64,000 bases of DNA from Pseudomonas sp. NFACC02 (GCF_900110765.1 NZ_FOEO01000013.1:62001-126000), one strand, 5' to 3'; positions 23,517-39,528 are shown, counted from the first letter of the stretch. Translations and numbers: made by a program. The notes: generated by a model not told the origin, from the sequence alone.

Positions 23517-24389
23517 ATGGCCGTCAAGAAACGAGGACTCGGACGTGGGCTGGACGCACTGCTGAGCAGCCCCACCGTCAGCGCGCTGGAAGAACAGGCG
23601 GTACAGGCCGACCAGCGCGAGTTACAGCACATCCCACTGGATCTGATCCAGCGCGGGAAGTATCAGCCACGCCGGGACATGGACCCGCAGGCGCTGGAAG
23701 AACTGGCCAACTCGATCAAGGCTCAAGGTGTCATGCAGCCGATCGTGGTGCGTCCAATCGCCGACAACCGTTTCGAGATCATCGCCGGCGAGCGTCGCTG
23801 GCGTGCCAGCCAGCAGGCAGGCATCGAGACGATCCCTGCGATGGTGCGTGACGTGCCGGACGAGGCCGCCATCGCAATGGCACTCATCGAGAACATTCAG
23901 CGCGAAGACCTCAATCCGATTGAAGAGGCCATTGCGCTGCAGCGCTTGCAGCAGGAATTCCAGTTGACCCAGCAGCAGGTCGCGGAGGCTGTGGGTAAGT
24001 CGCGCGTGAGCGTGGCCAACCTTTTGCGTCTTATCGCGCTGCCTGAGGTGATCAAGACTATGCTGTCCCACGGCGACCTTGAAATGGGTCACGCCCGCGC
24101 CTTGCTGGGTTTGCCGGAAGAAAGGCAGGTAGACGGGGCGCGACATGTTGTCGCACGCGGGCTTACCGTGCGCCAGACTGAGGCACTCGTACGGCAATGG
24201 TTGAGTGGCAAGCAGGAGGCCGCCGAACCTGTCAAAGCCGATCCGGATATCACGCGACTCGAGCAGCGTCTGGCCGAGCGGCTAGGCTCTGCGGTGCAGA
24301 TTCGTCACGGTCAGAAGGGAAAAGGCCAGTTGGTGATCCGTTACAACTCACTGGATGAGTTACAGGGCGTACTCGCTCACATCCGCTGA
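23517..24389 (+). CDS. parB: Chromosome partitioning protein ParB (Spo0J)
   Basis: A 290-residue CTP-dependent DNA clamp that loads at parS. Basic start KKRGLGRGLDALL. N-terminal ParB/Srx domain with LIQRGKYQPRRDM, GERRWRASQQAG and ENIQREDLNPIEEA. A KorB-type HTH follows (LTQQQVAEAVGKSRVSVANLLRL), then a C-terminal dimer domain. Its target sites are seen in recF at 11.36 and 11.99 kb. Confidence 0.98.
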   Translation: MAVKKRGLGRGLDALLSSPTVSALEEQAVQADQRELQHIPLDLIQRGKYQPRRDMDPQALEELANSIKAQGVMQPIVVRPIADNRFEIIAGERRWRASQQAGIETIPAMVRDVPDEAAIAMALIENIQREDLNPIEEAIALQRLQQEFQLTQQQVAEAVGKSRVSVANLLRLIALPEVIKTMLSHGDLEMGHARALLGLPEERQVDGARHVVARGLTVRQTEALVRQWLSGKQEAAEPVKADPDITRLEQRLAERLGSAVQIRHGQKGKGQLVIRYNSLDELQGVLAHIR

Positions 24390-24437
24390 AACAAATCATG
24401 CGTAGCGTGTAGTCGGAAATCACTACCCGGCAGTTGA

Positions 24438-24459
24438 ATAGGGGCTGAACCGCCCCTAT
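24438..24459 (+). terminator. Hairpin after parB, possible terminator
   Basis: Perfect stem ATAGGGGC / GCCCCTAT with a 6-nt loop, 50 nt after parB. The T run behind it is poor (ATTTTG, 12 nt away), so termination is uncertain. Confidence 0.45.
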
Positions 24460-24536
24460 ACTCTGCGCGCATTTTGTCGGCACAAATTATGCCAAGTTAT
24501 TGATTTTTGGCGGCTGGCATACGAGGAGCCCATGTG

Positions 24537-25830
<1,294 letters not shown>

Positions 25831-25854
25831 GACTCGCCTGGCGTGTCTGATGAT

Positions 25855-25874
25855 CCCCTCACTGCGGTGAGGGG
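25855..25874 (+). other. Stable hairpin between atpB and atpE
   Basis: CCCCTCAC / GTGAGGGG with a TGCG loop, in the 137-nt atpB-atpE gap. There is no T run directly behind it. Such an element could act in mRNA processing that raises atpE output; this is inference. Confidence 0.5.
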
Positions 25875-25952
25875 GCGCCCGCAAGGGCTTGATGTAAAAA
25901 ACGATTTTGCTTTACCGCTTTAATCTAAAAAAACCTAACCAATACGACGTAA

Positions 25953-26225
<273 letters not shown>

Positions 26226-26282
26226 TCGCTCGAATTTTCGAGTTGATTGGTGTGATGGACAACGAACGAGCGAGGTGTTGGC

Positions 26283-26753
26283 GTGAACATTAATGCAACC
26301 CTGATTGGCCAGTCCGTTGCGTTCTTCATTTTTGTGCTGTTCTGCATGAAGTTCGTGTGGCCTCCGGTCATCGCGGCTTTGCACGAACGTCAGAAGAAGA
26401 TCGCGGATGGACTGGACGCTGCTACACGAGCAGCTCGCGACCTGGAGCTGGCCCAAGATAAAGCGGGTCAGCAACTGCGCGAAGCGAAAGCTCAGGCAGC
26501 TGAAATCATTGAGCAAGCCAAGAAACGCGGTACTCAGATTGTCGACGAAGCCCGTGAACAGGCTCGTGTCGATGCTGACCGCATCAAGGCTCAGGCTCAG
26601 GCCGAGATCGAGCAGGAACTGAACGGCGTCAAAGACGCGCTGCGCGCCCAACTGGGCAGCCTGGCAGTCAACGGCGCAGAGAAGATCCTGGGTGCCACAA
26701 TCGATCAAAACGCGCACGCGGAGCTGGTTAACAAACTGGCTGCAGAAATTTAA
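26283..26753 (+). CDS. atpF: F0F1 ATP synthase subunit b
   Basis: A 156-residue peripheral-stalk subunit. One N-terminal membrane helix ([20 protein letters not shown]) is followed by a long charged coiled coil rich in Ala, Gln, Glu and Lys. It starts at GTG 26283 and ends 12 nt before atpH. Confidence 0.98.
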   Translation: MNINATLIGQSVAFFIFVLFCMKFVWPPVIAALHERQKKIADGLDAATRAARDLELAQDKAGQQLREAKAQAAEIIEQAKKRGTQIVDEAREQARVDADRIKAQAQAEIEQELNGVKDALRAQLGSLAVNGAEKILGATIDQNAHAELVNKLAAEI

Positions 26754-26765
26754 GCGAGGGCGATC

Positions 26766-27302
26766 ATGGCAGAACTGACCACGTTGGCCCGACCTTACGC
26801 TAAGGCAGCCTTCGAGCATGCGCAGGCGCACCAGCAACTGGCCAATTGGTCAGCCATGCTCGGCCTGGCTGCTGCGGTGTCGCAAGATGACACCATGCAG
26901 CGCATGCTCAAGGCCCCGCGACTGACGAGCGCAGACAAGGCCGCCACTTTTATTGAAGTGTGCGGCGACAAGTTCGATGCCAAGGCACAGAATTTCATCC
27001 ACGTCGTTGCTGAAAACGACCGTCTCCAGCTTCTGCCGGAGATCTCCGAACTGTTCGAGCTGTACAAGGCCGAGCAGGAAAAATCGGTAGATGTGGATGT
27101 GACCAGTGCTTTTGCATTGAACCAAGAACAGCAAGACAAACTCGCCAAGGTTCTCAGTGCACGGCTCGGCCGGGAAGTGCGCCTGCACGCTGCGGAGGAT
27201 GCTGCCCTGATAGGTGGTGTCATCATCCGCGCCGGCGACCTGGTTATCGATGGCTCAGTTCGCGGCAAACTCGCGCAACTAGCCGAAGCATTGAAATCTT
27301 GA
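26766..27302 (+). CDS. atpH: F0F1 ATP synthase subunit delta
   Basis: A 178-residue soluble subunit that joins the peripheral stalk to the top of F1. It starts [20 protein letters not shown] and ends with the family's [27 protein letters not shown]. Position between atpF and atpA agrees. Confidence 0.97.
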   Translation: MAELTTLARPYAKAAFEHAQAHQQLANWSAMLGLAAAVSQDDTMQRMLKAPRLTSADKAATFIEVCGDKFDAKAQNFIHVVAENDRLQLLPEISELFELYKAEQEKSVDVDVTSAFALNQEQQDKLAKVLSARLGREVRLHAAEDAALIGGVIIRAGDLVIDGSVRGKLAQLAEALKS

Positions 27303-27323
27303 GTTTGAAGGGGCAGCAGAGCA

Positions 27324-28868
<1,545 letters not shown>

Positions 28869-28918
28869 GCCGCAGCGGGAGTCGCGAGGCTCCCGCTTGC
28901 TAACCTGATAGGTGTTAC

Positions 28919-31184
<2,266 letters not shown>

Positions 31185-31228
31185 TCCAGGCGCCCGGCAA
31201 CGGGCGCTAATCAGGTTGAGGCAGGCAA

Positions 31229-31654
31229 ATGGCTATGACAGTCCATTGCGATATCGTCAGCGCGGAAGGAGAGATTTTCTCCGGTCTGGTCGAGATGGTG
31301 ATTGCACACGGTAACCTGGGTGATATCGGTATTGCTCCAGGTCACGCGCCGCTGATCACTGATCTGAAGCCGGGCCCGATCCGTCTGATCAAGCAGGGTG
31401 GAGAAGCCGAGGTGTTTTACATCTCTGGTGGTTTCCTTGAGGTTCAACCGAACATGGTCAAAGTGCTTGCCGATACCGTGCAACGCGCCGCCGACCTGGA
31501 CGAAGCCTCTGCTCTGGAAGCCGTAAAGGCAGCCGAGCGCGCCCTGAGCGAAAAAGGTGCAGATTTCGACTACGGATCTGCTGCTGCACGTCTGGCGGAG
31601 GCCGCGGCTCAGCTGCGCACCGTCCAGCAAATTCGCAAGAAGTTCGGCGGCTAA
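31229..31654 (+). CDS. atpC: F0F1 ATP synthase subunit epsilon
   Basis: A 141-residue subunit: N-terminal beta-sandwich ([31 protein letters not shown]) and a C-terminal helical hairpin that can inhibit hydrolysis. Last gene of the atp operon; a terminator follows. Confidence 0.98.
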   Translation: MAMTVHCDIVSAEGEIFSGLVEMVIAHGNLGDIGIAPGHAPLITDLKPGPIRLIKQGGEAEVFYISGGFLEVQPNMVKVLADTVQRAADLDEASALEAVKAAERALSEKGADFDYGSAAARLAEAAAQLRTVQQIRKKFGG

Positions 31655-31682
31655 GGCCCACGAATTTCATGCGCGATTGAGT

Positions 31683-31713
31683 AAAAGGGTAGCCTCGGCT
31701 ACCCTTTTTCTTT
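31683..31713 (+). terminator. Terminator of the atp operon
   Basis: Stem AAAAGGGTAGC / GCTACCCTTTT around a CTCG loop followed by CTTTTTT, about 30 nt after atpC. Confidence 0.92.
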
Positions 31714-31779
31714 TTTCGGTTTCTTTTCCTGAATCATCAGTCCGGCCTTCGTTGCGGCTGCTCGCCTGGAATCCCTTTC

Positions 31780-33147
31780 ATGTCTCTTGATATCGTCATT
31801 CTTGCTGCGGGTCAGGGCACTCGCATGCGTTCTGCCCTTCCTAAAGTGCTGCATCCGGTGGCCGGCAACTCCATGTTGGGCCATGTTATCCACAGTGCTC
31901 GCCAGCTTTCGCCTGACAGCATTCAGGTGGTGATCGGACACGGCGCGGACAAGGTTCGTGAACAGCTTGCCGCCGACGATTTGAGCTTTGTCTTGCAGGA
32001 CAAGCAACTGGGAACCGGTCACGCAGTCGCCCAGGCCGTCCCTAAATTAACCGCGGACACTGTGTTGATTCTGTACGGTGATGTACCGCTTATTGAAGTG
32101 GAGACGCTGCGGCGGCTGCTGACACTGGTGAGCGATCAACAGGTGGGACTGCTGACCGTTACGCTTGACGATCCAACGGGCTACGGTCGCATCGTGCGTG
32201 ATGACCAGGACCGTGTTTGTGCGATCGTTGAGCACAAGGACGCCACAGAGGCTCAGAAGGTTATCAAGGAAGGCAACACCGGTATTCTCGCCGTGCCAGG
32301 CAAACGCCTTGGGGAATGGTTGGGCCGGTTGTCGAATAACAACGTCCAGGGCGAGTACTACCTGACGGATGTGATCGAGATGGCGGTCAATGACGGATTG
32401 ATCGTGGCCACGACGCAACCTCTGGATGCCATGGAAGTGCAGGGCGCCAACGACCGCAAACAGCTCGCTGAGCTCGAGCGCCACTATCAGCTGCGCGAGG
32501 CGCGTCGCCTGATGGCACAGGGCGTGACGCTCCGCGATCCGTCCCGGTTCGATGTGCGCGGTGAGGTCTCGGTCGGACGCGATATCACCATCGATATCAA
32601 CGTGATCCTCGAAGGCCGCGTCGTCATTGAGGACGATGTGTCGATTGGTCCGAACTGTGTGATCAAGGACAGCACACTTCGCAAAGGCTCCATCATCAAG
32701 GCCAACAGTCATCTGGAAGGGGCCATCGTCGGTGAAGCGGCAGACGCAGGTCCGTTCGCCCGTCTGCGTCCGGGGAGCGTCCTGGGGGCTCGGGCCCATG
32801 TGGGTAACTTCGTCGAACTGAAGAATGCCGAGATGGGCGAAGGGGCCAAGGCCGGTCATCTGGCCTATCTAGGGGATGCTGTCATCGGTGCGAGAACCAA
32901 TATAGGTGCGGGAACCATTACCTGTAATTACGACGGCGCCAACAAGCACAAGACCGTGCTGGGCGAAGATGTATTCATCGGTTCGAACAACTCGCTGGTT
33001 GCGCCTGTGGATATCTCATCCGGGGCAACGACTGCTGCAGGCTCGACCATCACGCAAGACGTCGCGGCCGAGCAACTGGCGGTCGCCCGCGCGCGCCAGC
33101 GCAACATCGACGGGTGGAAGCGCCCGGTAAAGATCAAGAAACACTGA
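31780..33147 (+). CDS. glmU: Bifunctional GlcN-1-P acetyltransferase / GlcNAc-1-P uridyltransferase
   Basis: A 455-residue enzyme making UDP-GlcNAc for peptidoglycan and LPS. N-terminal nucleotidyltransferase with [22 protein letters not shown] and GDVPLI, then a left-handed beta-helix acetyltransferase with [32 protein letters not shown] and [17 protein letters not shown] perfect DnaA box lies in its codons at 31886-31894 and another just after its stop (33150-33158). Confidence 0.98.
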   Translation: MSLDIVILAAGQGTRMRSALPKVLHPVAGNSMLGHVIHSARQLSPDSIQVVIGHGADKVREQLAADDLSFVLQDKQLGTGHAVAQAVPKLTADTVLILYGDVPLIEVETLRRLLTLVSDQQVGLLTVTLDDPTGYGRIVRDDQDRVCAIVEHKDATEAQKVIKEGNTGILAVPGKRLGEWLGRLSNNNVQGEYYLTDVIEMAVNDGLIVATTQPLDAMEVQGANDRKQLAELERHYQLREARRLMAQGVTLRDPSRFDVRGEVSVGRDITIDINVILEGRVVIEDDVSIGPNCVIKDSTLRKGSIIKANSHLEGAIVGEAADAGPFARLRPGSVLGARAHVGNFVELKNAEMGEGAKAGHLAYLGDAVIGARTNIGAGTITCNYDGANKHKTVLGEDVFIGSNNSLVAPVDISSGATTAAGSTITQDVAAEQLAVARARQRNIDGWKRPVKIKKH

Positions 33148-33267
33148 AGTTATCCACAATTGATCAGGCCGACTGCCACTACGCATGTTCAGGCCTGATT
33201 CAGTCCCTCTGTGCCACGCTCTGAGTTATTCACAGGCGTCGGCACTCCAGAAAAAGCCTCGATCCCC

Positions 33268-33322
33268 TTGACGAATATCTTTCGATAGGTTTCTATTCGC
33301 TTCGTTATCTTTCGAAACGAAA
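33268..33322 (+). promoter_or_regulatory. Candidate glmR promoter and operator
   Basis: TTGACG (33268-33273), 17-nt spacer, TTCTAT (33291-33296). Just downstream is the perfect inverted repeat TTTCGAAACGAAA (33310-33322), and TCTTTCGATAGG lies inside the spacer. The TTTCG half-sites fit autoregulation by the DeoR-type protein encoded 13 nt later; this is inference. Confidence 0.5.
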
Positions 33323-33335
33323 CTTACGGGTCAGC

Positions 33336-34103
33336 ATGTCTAAGCGCAATACCCCTCAACGTCGTCACAACATTCTTGCGCTGCTCAATGAGCAGGGCCA
33401 AGTGAGCGTTGACGAGTTGGCGAAACGTTTCGAGACTTCCGAGGTTACGGTTCGCAAGGATCTGGCTGCACTCGAAAGCAACGGCTTGTTACTGCGCCGG
33501 TACGGCGGTGCGGTTCCGATGCCGCAGGAATTGATTGGCGAACCCGGTCAACCGGTGTCCCGATACAAACAAGCGATTGCCCGCGCTGCGGTGAAGCGCA
33601 TCCGTGAGCATGCCCGAATCATCATCGACAGCGGCAGCACGACCGCGGCGATGATTCCGGAACTCGGCCAGCAGCCGGGTCTCGTCGTCATGACCAACTC
33701 CCTGCATGTCGCCAATGCCCTTGGCGAACTGGAGCATGAACCGGTGCTACTGATGACCGGCGGCACTTGGGACCCGCACTCTGAGTCGTTTCAGGGCCAG
33801 GTCGCCGAGCAGGTGCTGCGCTCCTATGACTTCGATCAGCTCTTCATAGGCGCCGATGGCATAGACCTGCTTCGTGGCACCACGACGTTCAATGAATTGC
33901 TCGGCCTCAGTCGGGTCATGGCCGAAGTCGCTCGCGAAGTGATCGTGATGGTCGAAGCCGATAAGGTCGGTCGCAAGATTCCCAACCTGGAACTGCCATG
34001 GAGCAGTGTCCACACCCTTATTACCGATGATCGCCTGCCTCAGGAGGCACGCGATCACATTCAGGCCCGCGGCGTGACATTGATCTGCGCCGCCGTTTCC
34101 TAG
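33336..34103 (+). CDS. glmR: DeoR/GlpR-family transcriptional regulator GlmR
   Basis: A 255-residue sugar-phosphate-responsive repressor. N-terminal winged HTH ([46 protein letters not shown]) and a C-terminal DeoRC sensor domain with [30 protein letters not shown] and FIGADGID. Its place between glmU and glmS matches the regulator called GlmR in Pseudomonas, so an amino-sugar phosphate is the likely ligand. It ends 11 nt before glmS, so the two are probably co-transcribed. TTTCG operators lie in its own promoter. Confidence 0.88.
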   Translation: MSKRNTPQRRHNILALLNEQGQVSVDELAKRFETSEVTVRKDLAALESNGLLLRRYGGAVPMPQELIGEPGQPVSRYKQAIARAAVKRIREHARIIIDSGSTTAAMIPELGQQPGLVVMTNSLHVANALGELEHEPVLLMTGGTWDPHSESFQGQVAEQVLRSYDFDQLFIGADGIDLLRGTTTFNELLGLSRVMAEVAREVIVMVEADKVGRKIPNLELPWSSVHTLITDDRLPQEARDHIQARGVTLICAAVS

Positions 34104-34114
34104 GAGAAAAAAAC

Positions 34115-35950
34115 ATGTGTGGAATTGTCGGCGCTGTCGCTGAGCGTAATGTCACCGCCATCCTGCTGGAAGGCCTGAAGCGTCTGGAATACCGAGGCTA
34201 CGACAGTGCCGGTGTCGCGCTGTTCAGCAATGCCGGCGTGCTGGAGCGCCGCCGCCGTGTCGGCAAGGTCAATGAGCTTGAACAATCGCTGGCTGGCGAA
34301 CCTCTGGTTGGCCGTCTGGGTATTGCCCACACCCGTTGGGCCACCCACGGTGCGCCTTTGGAGCATAACGCGCACCCACACTTTTCCAGCGGCGAGTTGG
34401 CAGTAGTCCACAACGGCATTATCGAAAACCATGAACCGCTGCGTGAGCGTCTGAAAAGCCTCGGTTACCTGTTCACCTCCGATACCGACACCGAAGTCAT
34501 CGTGCACCTGCTGCACCACAAACTGCAGGACACGCCTGATCTGACCGCTGCTCTCAAAGCGACCGTCAAAGAGCTGCACGGTGCCTATGGCCTGGCGGTC
34601 ATCAGCGCCAGACAACCCGACCGTCTGGTGGCGGCACGCAGCGGAAGTCCGCTGGTGGTCGGCCTGGGTCTGGGCGAGAACTTCCTGGCTTCCGACCAAC
34701 TGGCGCTTCGTCAGGTTACCGACCGCTTCATGTATCTGGAGGAGGGTGACATCGCCGAGATCCGTCGCGACAGCGTGCAGATCTGGACCGCTGCCGGTGT
34801 TTCGGTGGAGCGAGAAGTCGTGCAGTACCGCGAGGGTGCCGAAGCCGCTGACAAAGGCGAGTTCCGTCACTTCATGCTCAAGGAAATTCACGAGCAGCCA
34901 AAAGTCGTGCAACGCACACTGGAGAACCGTCTGGGCCAGGAGCAGGTGCTGGTTCAGGCATTCGGGCCTCAAGCCGCCGAGCTCTTCGCCAAGGTGCGCA
35001 ATGTGCAGATTGTTGCCTGCGGCACCAGTTATCACGCCGGAATGGTTGCCCGTTACTGGCTGGAAGGCCTGGCTGGCATTCCCTGTCAGGTCGAAGTCGC
35101 CAGCGAATTCCGCTACCGCAAGGTCGTGGTTCAGCCGGACACGCTGTTCGTATCGATTTCCCAGTCCGGCGAAACCGCCGACACGCTGGCCGCTCTGCGC
35201 AACGCCAAAGAACTGGGCTTTCTCGCAAGCCTCGCGATCTGCAACGTCAGCATCAGTTCGCTGGTGCGTGAATCCGACCTGACCCTGCTGACGCAGGCAG
35301 GCCCTGAAATCGGTGTTGCGTCGACCAAGGCATTCACGACTCAGCTGGTTGCGCTGATGCTGCTGACCCTGTCGCTGGGCCAGGTAAAAGGCACCCTGGG
35401 CGCTGGCGTCGAAGCTGAACTGGTGGAAGAACTGCGTCGCCTGCCGACCCGCCTGGGCGAAGCCTTGGCGATGGACAGCACGGTCGAGAAAGTGGCCGAA
35501 CTGTTCGCCGAGAAGAACCACACGCTGTTCCTCGGACGCGGCGCGCAGTTCCCGGTTGCGATGGAAGGTGCCCTGAAGCTCAAGGAGATCTCCTACATCC
35601 ACGCCGAAGCCTATCCCGCAGGCGAGCTCAAACACGGTCCGCTGGCGCTGGTCGACAGCGACATGCCCGTCGTGACCGTGGCGCCGAACAACGAACTGCT
35701 GGAAAAACTGAAATCCAACCTGCAGGAAGTCCGCGCCCGTGGCGGCGAGCTGGTCGTCTTCGCCGACGAACAGGCCGGCCTGAACAACGGCGAAGGCACC
35801 CACGTCATCTCGATGCCACACATCATCGACGCTCTGGCGCCCATTCTCTACACCATCCCGCTGCAACTGCTGTCGTACTATGTCGCCGTGCTCAAGGGGA
35901 CTGATGTTGACCAGCCGCGTAATTTGGCGAAGTCGGTGACGGTGGAGTGA
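34115..35950 (+). CDS. glmS: Glutamine-fructose-6-phosphate aminotransferase (isomerizing)
   Basis: A 611-residue enzyme making glucosamine-6-phosphate. Class II glutaminase starting with nucleophile Cys2 ([12 protein letters not shown]), with [11 protein letters not shown] and HTRWATHG. Two SIS domains follow ([49 protein letters not shown]) and the C-terminus is LAKSVTVE. Length is standard. No glmS ribozyme is expected or seen, as this is a Gram-negative. A DnaA box follows the stop (35952-35960). Confidence 0.98.
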   Translation: MCGIVGAVAERNVTAILLEGLKRLEYRGYDSAGVALFSNAGVLERRRRVGKVNELEQSLAGEPLVGRLGIAHTRWATHGAPLEHNAHPHFSSGELAVVHNGIIENHEPLRERLKSLGYLFTSDTDTEVIVHLLHHKLQDTPDLTAALKATVKELHGAYGLAVISARQPDRLVAARSGSPLVVGLGLGENFLASDQLALRQVTDRFMYLEEGDIAEIRRDSVQIWTAAGVSVEREVVQYREGAEAADKGEFRHFMLKEIHEQPKVVQRTLENRLGQEQVLVQAFGPQAAELFAKVRNVQIVACGTSYHAGMVARYWLEGLAGIPCQVEVASEFRYRKVVVQPDTLFVSISQSGETADTLAALRNAKELGFLASLAICNVSISSLVRESDLTLLTQAGPEIGVASTKAFTTQLVALMLLTLSLGQVKGTLGAGVEAELVEELRRLPTRLGEALAMDSTVEKVAELFAEKNHTLFLGRGAQFPVAMEGALKLKEISYIHAEAYPAGELKHGPLALVDSDMPVVTVAPNNELLEKLKSNLQEVRARGGELVVFADEQAGLNNGEGTHVISMPHIIDALAPILYTIPLQLLSYYVAVLKGTDVDQPRNLAKSVTVE

Positions 35951-36183
35951 GTTATCCACAGCTGGCAAAATCTTTAGTTGTTGTTAATTAAATCTGTCGC
36001 TAACCAATAAAACTGTTTCATAAGGAGGGAGCCGTCACTGACTCCCTCCGTCGACACACTCTTCATTCCTCCCGATGCGCTTGCGGCAATCCTGACTTGG
36101 CGCTCGTCCATGTCTTCGCAAATTTAGCCCGATGAATCGCTTGCCTACCAAGGTGCGTGCGGCTCGCCACTGCACACCAGTCA

Positions 36184-37536
36184 TCAGGGCCCGACGTGGG
36201 CGAAGATCAGCAGCGCCGCCATGACGGTGATGGCGCCGCCGATGCGTGTGGCGATCTGGGCAAAAGGCAGCAGCTCCATGCGCCCCGCTGCAGTGAGGAT
36301 GGCGACGTCGCCAGTGCCGCCCAAACCACTGTGACAACCGTTGACGATACCCGCTTCTACAGGGTGCAGGCCCAGGCGGCGAGCCATCAGGAAGCCCACC
36401 ACGATTAGGGTCAGTACCGTGGTGAAGATGGCCAGTAGATTGGCAACGTGGAATGCCGAGATCAGCTCGTTCCAGTGCGTGACCGCGATGGAGTTGGCGA
36501 ACAGCAAAGGGTAGGTAACGCAGGCCATGAAGAATTTGAACAGGGTGCGCGAACCTTCTTCCAGGCGTTTCGGTACACCATTGAACAGCTTCAGCAGTAC
36601 GGCCAGGAACAGCATGCAAACGGGGCCCGGTAGGCCGAACAGCGCATGCAGAAGCACGCCGGAAAGGTAAAGGGTCACCGCACACATGCCTGCGGCAATC
36701 ACCCATTCTACGTCGAGGCTCTGCGTGGGCTGCTCAACAGGTGCGCTTTGCAGCTCAGGGCCCGACTCGCCAACCTGCAGGCGGCCATTACCGGTCAGAT
36801 GAGGGTAGCGACGGCCGATGGCGCTGGTGACGCCACACAACACGATGGCGAAAAGGTTGGCCAGCAGAATGATGGGCAGCAACTGAGCGAGGATCTTGCC
36901 CGAGTCGACACCCATGATCTCGCCATAACCTACTGATATGGGAATGGCACCTTCGCCCAGGCCCCCACCCATTACTGGCACGCTGACAAAGAACAGCACT
37001 TGTTTTAGGTCCAGACCTGCGGCCATTCCCACCAGGCCGCCGGTAACGAATGCCAAGATCGAGCCCGCCATCAGCGGCAGGAAAATCTTGGCGAAGCCCT
37101 TGATGATCATGTCTCGATCCATGGTGAAGATGCTGCCGACCACGACCGAAGAAACGAACAGATAAATGAAATTGCTCGATTTGGTGAAGGTCGTCACCGA
37201 GGTTGTGACGGCGTCAGGAATCCACCCGAGGCTAACCAGGTACGAAGGCAGGAACGCAGAAATAATCGCCGCTCCGCCGATTTTATTAAGGTAAGGAATG
37301 CGTTTGCCAACTTCAGCACAGGTCGCTCCACCCAGGCCAATAATGGCAATCATGGTCATCAGGTCAGTGCCCACTTTGCCGACCGCGATTATCCCGGCAA
37401 CCAACAGGCAGAGAGCGATGTAGGCAGGCAGTGGAATAAAGGCAACTTTGATGTTGAACATCCTGTTCCACAGATTGCGTTCGGACGTTAACTCAACAGG
37501 GGTTGCAGGTTTCGCAATATGCGGAATAGTGGACAT
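36184..37536 (-). CDS. 2-hydroxycarboxylate (citrate/malate-type) transporter
   Basis: A 450-residue inner-membrane carrier of the 2HCT family (CitS/CimH/MleP), Na+- or H+-coupled. About 11 helices. Both family re-entrant GGxG signatures are seen: PVMGGGLGEGAIPISVGY and CHSGLGGTGDVAILTAAGRM. The latter has the conserved region where CitS binds carboxylate. It lies 67 nt downstream of the CitE-like lyase gene on the same strand, so the two probably form an operon that imports and cleaves a 2-hydroxy acid such as malate, citramalate or citrate. Substrate is inference. Confidence 0.88.
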   Translation of the reverse strand: MSTIPHIAKPATPVELTSERNLWNRMFNIKVAFIPLPAYIALCLLVAGIIAVGKVGTDLMTMIAIIGLGGATCAEVGKRIPYLNKIGGAAIISAFLPSYLVSLGWIPDAVTTSVTTFTKSSNFIYLFVSSVVVGSIFTMDRDMIIKGFAKIFLPLMAGSILAFVTGGLVGMAAGLDLKQVLFFVSVPVMGGGLGEGAIPISVGYGEIMGVDSGKILAQLLPIILLANLFAIVLCGVTSAIGRRYPHLTGNGRLQVGESGPELQSAPVEQPTQSLDVEWVIAAGMCAVTLYLSGVLLHALFGLPGPVCMLFLAVLLKLFNGVPKRLEEGSRTLFKFFMACVTYPLLFANSIAVTHWNELISAFHVANLLAIFTTVLTLIVVGFLMARRLGLHPVEAGIVNGCHSGLGGTGDVAILTAAGRMELLPFAQIATRIGGAITVMAALLIFAHVGP

Positions 37537-37603
37537 GGGAAAAACCTCATTATTTTTGTATGTTTTCTATCGCGCCGTTAACTCGTGCTGACCACAGCAG
37601 GTA

Positions 37604-38467
37604 TCAAACTTGGAGCAAACCTGCCTGGCGGGCTTGAGACAGAACTTGTTCAGCTCGGACCACGAAAGGACCGTCCACCATCTGCCCATCGACCAGATAG
37701 GCTCCGATGCCGTCCCGCTCCGCCTGTGCGGCTGCCGCGACGATGCGCAGAGACTTTTCGATTTCCGCTCCCGAAGGAAGAAATGCTTGGTTAGCCTGTT
37801 CGATCTGGGTTGGGTGAATGCACGATTTGCCTGTGAAACCCAGCCGTCGAGCGTAAGCAGCTTCGGCGGCGTAAAGCTCGCTGTCTTTGATCGAAGGGTG
37901 GGCGGCGTCAAAAGCAGCGATGCCTGCCTCACCGGCCGCCAGTCGTACGCTCAGCTGGATCGAACGAATGATGCCCGGCTCATGACGGTCGATGCCAAGT
38001 GGCTCCAGGAGGTCAGCAAAACCCAACTGCAAACCCATGACCCTAGGGTGTGCGGTGGCAATATCGGTGGCTTGGCGTAGCCCGCGCGGAGACTCGATAT
38101 TTGCCAGAATGCGCAGCGGGTTCGTGCGTCCGCATGCTTCTTCCAGGCGCTGCAAGTCGTTTGCCAAGCGCTGGACTTCTTCGGCGGATTCGACTTTTGG
38201 CAAATTGATGATGTCGACGAAACAAGGCACCAAGGCTACTAGGTCGTCGTGATAATGCTCGGAGTTTTGGGCATTGATTCGAACAATGACTGTTTTGTCC
38301 GACGCGTGGCGTTGGCTTAGATATTGGCGCAACTGCTCGCGCGCATGAGCTTTCATATTTTGAGCGACCGCATCTTCGAGGTCGAAACTCAAACCATCTG
38401 CGGCAGAGCTCATGGCCTTGTCGAACAATTCTGGACGCGAACCCGGAACAAAGAGTTTGCTGCGCAT
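37604..38467 (-). CDS. CitE-like CoA-ester lyase (HpcH/HpaI fold), possible (citra)malyl-CoA lyase
   Basis: A 287-residue Mg2+-dependent lyase of the citrate-lyase-beta-like family. It starts MRSKLFVPGSRPELFDKAM, with SFDLEDAV (about 27-34), the substrate arginine in VIVRINAQNS, the metal-binding glutamate in ANIESPRG, and GKSCIHPTQI near the C-terminus. No citrate lyase alpha or gamma gene is present, so it more likely cleaves a free CoA thioester (malyl-CoA or citramalyl-CoA to acetyl-CoA plus glyoxylate or pyruvate). The CoA-transferase at 39.6 kb could form that thioester. The longer upstream frame reaches into the regulator's promoter; I start at the second ATG of MLFMRS. Confidence 0.8.
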   Translation of the reverse strand: MRSKLFVPGSRPELFDKAMSSAADGLSFDLEDAVAQNMKAHAREQLRQYLSQRHASDKTVIVRINAQNSEHYHDDLVALVPCFVDIINLPKVESAEEVQRLANDLQRLEEACGRTNPLRILANIESPRGLRQATDIATAHPRVMGLQLGFADLLEPLGIDRHEPGIIRSIQLSVRLAAGEAGIAAFDAAHPSIKDSELYAAEAAYARRLGFTGKSCIHPTQIEQANQAFLPSGAEIEKSLRIVAAAAQAERDGIGAYLVDGQMVDGPFVVRAEQVLSQARQAGLLQV

Positions 38468-38556
38468 GAAGAGCATCTCACAGTAATACCGACCCCGACC
38501 TGGTAGGTCATCAGCCGGGCTGAATGATGGGTAGCCATATTCAGCGTTGTTGTTTG

Positions 38557-38585
38557 AAACCGGTTTAAGGTGACCGGTGAGGTCA
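38557..38585. promoter_or_regulatory. Candidate LysR-type operators between lyase and regulator
   Basis: Two perfect dyads in the divergent intergenic region: AAACCGGTTT (38557-38566) and TGACC-N5-GGTCA (38571-38585). Divergent regulator/target promoters are where LysR proteins bind. Which dyad is used is not known. Confidence 0.4.
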
Positions 38586-38652
38586 TATTGCAAAAATCGA
38601 AAATACAGTTACAGTCGTTTTTCCTATCTTTAGAGTCCAGGAAAAGTTCATT

Positions 38653-39528
38653 GTGGATACGCGTTATCTGGATAGCTTCCTCCAGGTTGCGGAGCTTGGT
38701 TCTACGGCCGCAGCCGCCCGCAAGCTCAACCTGACACCGACTGCAGTCGCACAGCGTATCAAGGCACTGGAGAATGAAATTGGTCAGTCGATATTGGTTC
38801 GGGCCGGGCGACGCATGCAGCTCACCCCCGCTGGCCAAGCCTTGCAAGAACCTGCACGTGAGTTGCTCGCGCGCGCGGGGGAGCTACGGGCCATCGCCGC
38901 ACTGGATACTGTCGCCGGCGATCTGCGTATCGGTTGCATCACGACCGCACTGAGCTACCTGGTGCCGGGGGTACTTGCGAGACTGATCAATAACTATCAG
39001 TTTCTGCATCCGCATTTGGAGCCGGCGGTCTCTACCGTTCTCTACCAGAAAGTGGTTTCTGGTCAAATCGATGTGGCTATGCTGGTCAAGCCACAGTTCG
39101 AGTTGGCGAAGGAGTTCACTTGGGAATTGATCAGTGATGAGCCTTTTGTGGTGCTGGCCCCCAAGGCTCTGGCAAATGAACACCCACATGATCTGCTGGC
39201 CTCACAACCCTTCATTCGCTACCACCGCAGCTCATGGGGTGGCGTAATGGCCGACCGCTATCTGATGCAGCACGGGATCGTGCCTCACGAACGGTTTGAG
39301 ATCGATGCACTGGATGCGATCGCTGCCATGGTCAAGGGCAAGCTCGGTGTTTCTCTGGTACCCAGATGGCGGCCTTTGCATGCGCGGCTCGATGAGCTCG
39401 CGCAGATTCCTCTGCCTGCACCTGGCCTGTTCCGGCCGATCGGATTGTTGTGGAAACGAAACAGTGCCAAGGGGCGCCTGATTGATGTGCTGCGCCAAGA
39501 GCTACGTGCGCAGATGCAACGTCAATGA
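38653..39528 (+). CDS. LysR-family regulator of the hydroxy-acid module
   Basis: A 291-residue regulator with N-terminal wHTH (LDSFLQVAELGSTAAAARKLNLTPTAVAQRIKALENEIG) and a C-terminal PBP2-like effector domain from about residue 90. It starts at GTG 38653 with AGGA about 10 nt upstream. Transcribed away from the lyase-transporter pair and towards the CoA-transferase, so it most likely controls both sides in response to the imported acid or its CoA ester. Confidence 0.9.
   Translation: MDTRYLDSFLQVAELGSTAAAARKLNLTPTAVAQRIKALENEIGQSILVRAGRRMQLTPAGQALQEPARELLARAGELRAIAALDTVAGDLRIGCITTALSYLVPGVLARLINNYQFLHPHLEPAVSTVLYQKVVSGQIDVAMLVKPQFELAKEFTWELISDEPFVVLAPKALANEHPHDLLASQPFIRYHRSSWGGVMADRYLMQHGIVPHERFEIDALDAIAAMVKGKLGVSLVPRWRPLHARLDELAQIPLPAPGLFRPIGLLWKRNSAKGRLIDVLRQELRAQMQRQ

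Noticed and set aside
33163..33199. ATCAGGCC / GGCCTGAT repeat after glmU as a terminator
   Set aside because: The loop is 21 nt and there is no T run.
36024..36049. GGAGGGAG / CTCCCTCC hairpin after glmS as a terminator
   Set aside because: No T run on either side and a 10-nt loop; it may be a structure but termination is not supported.
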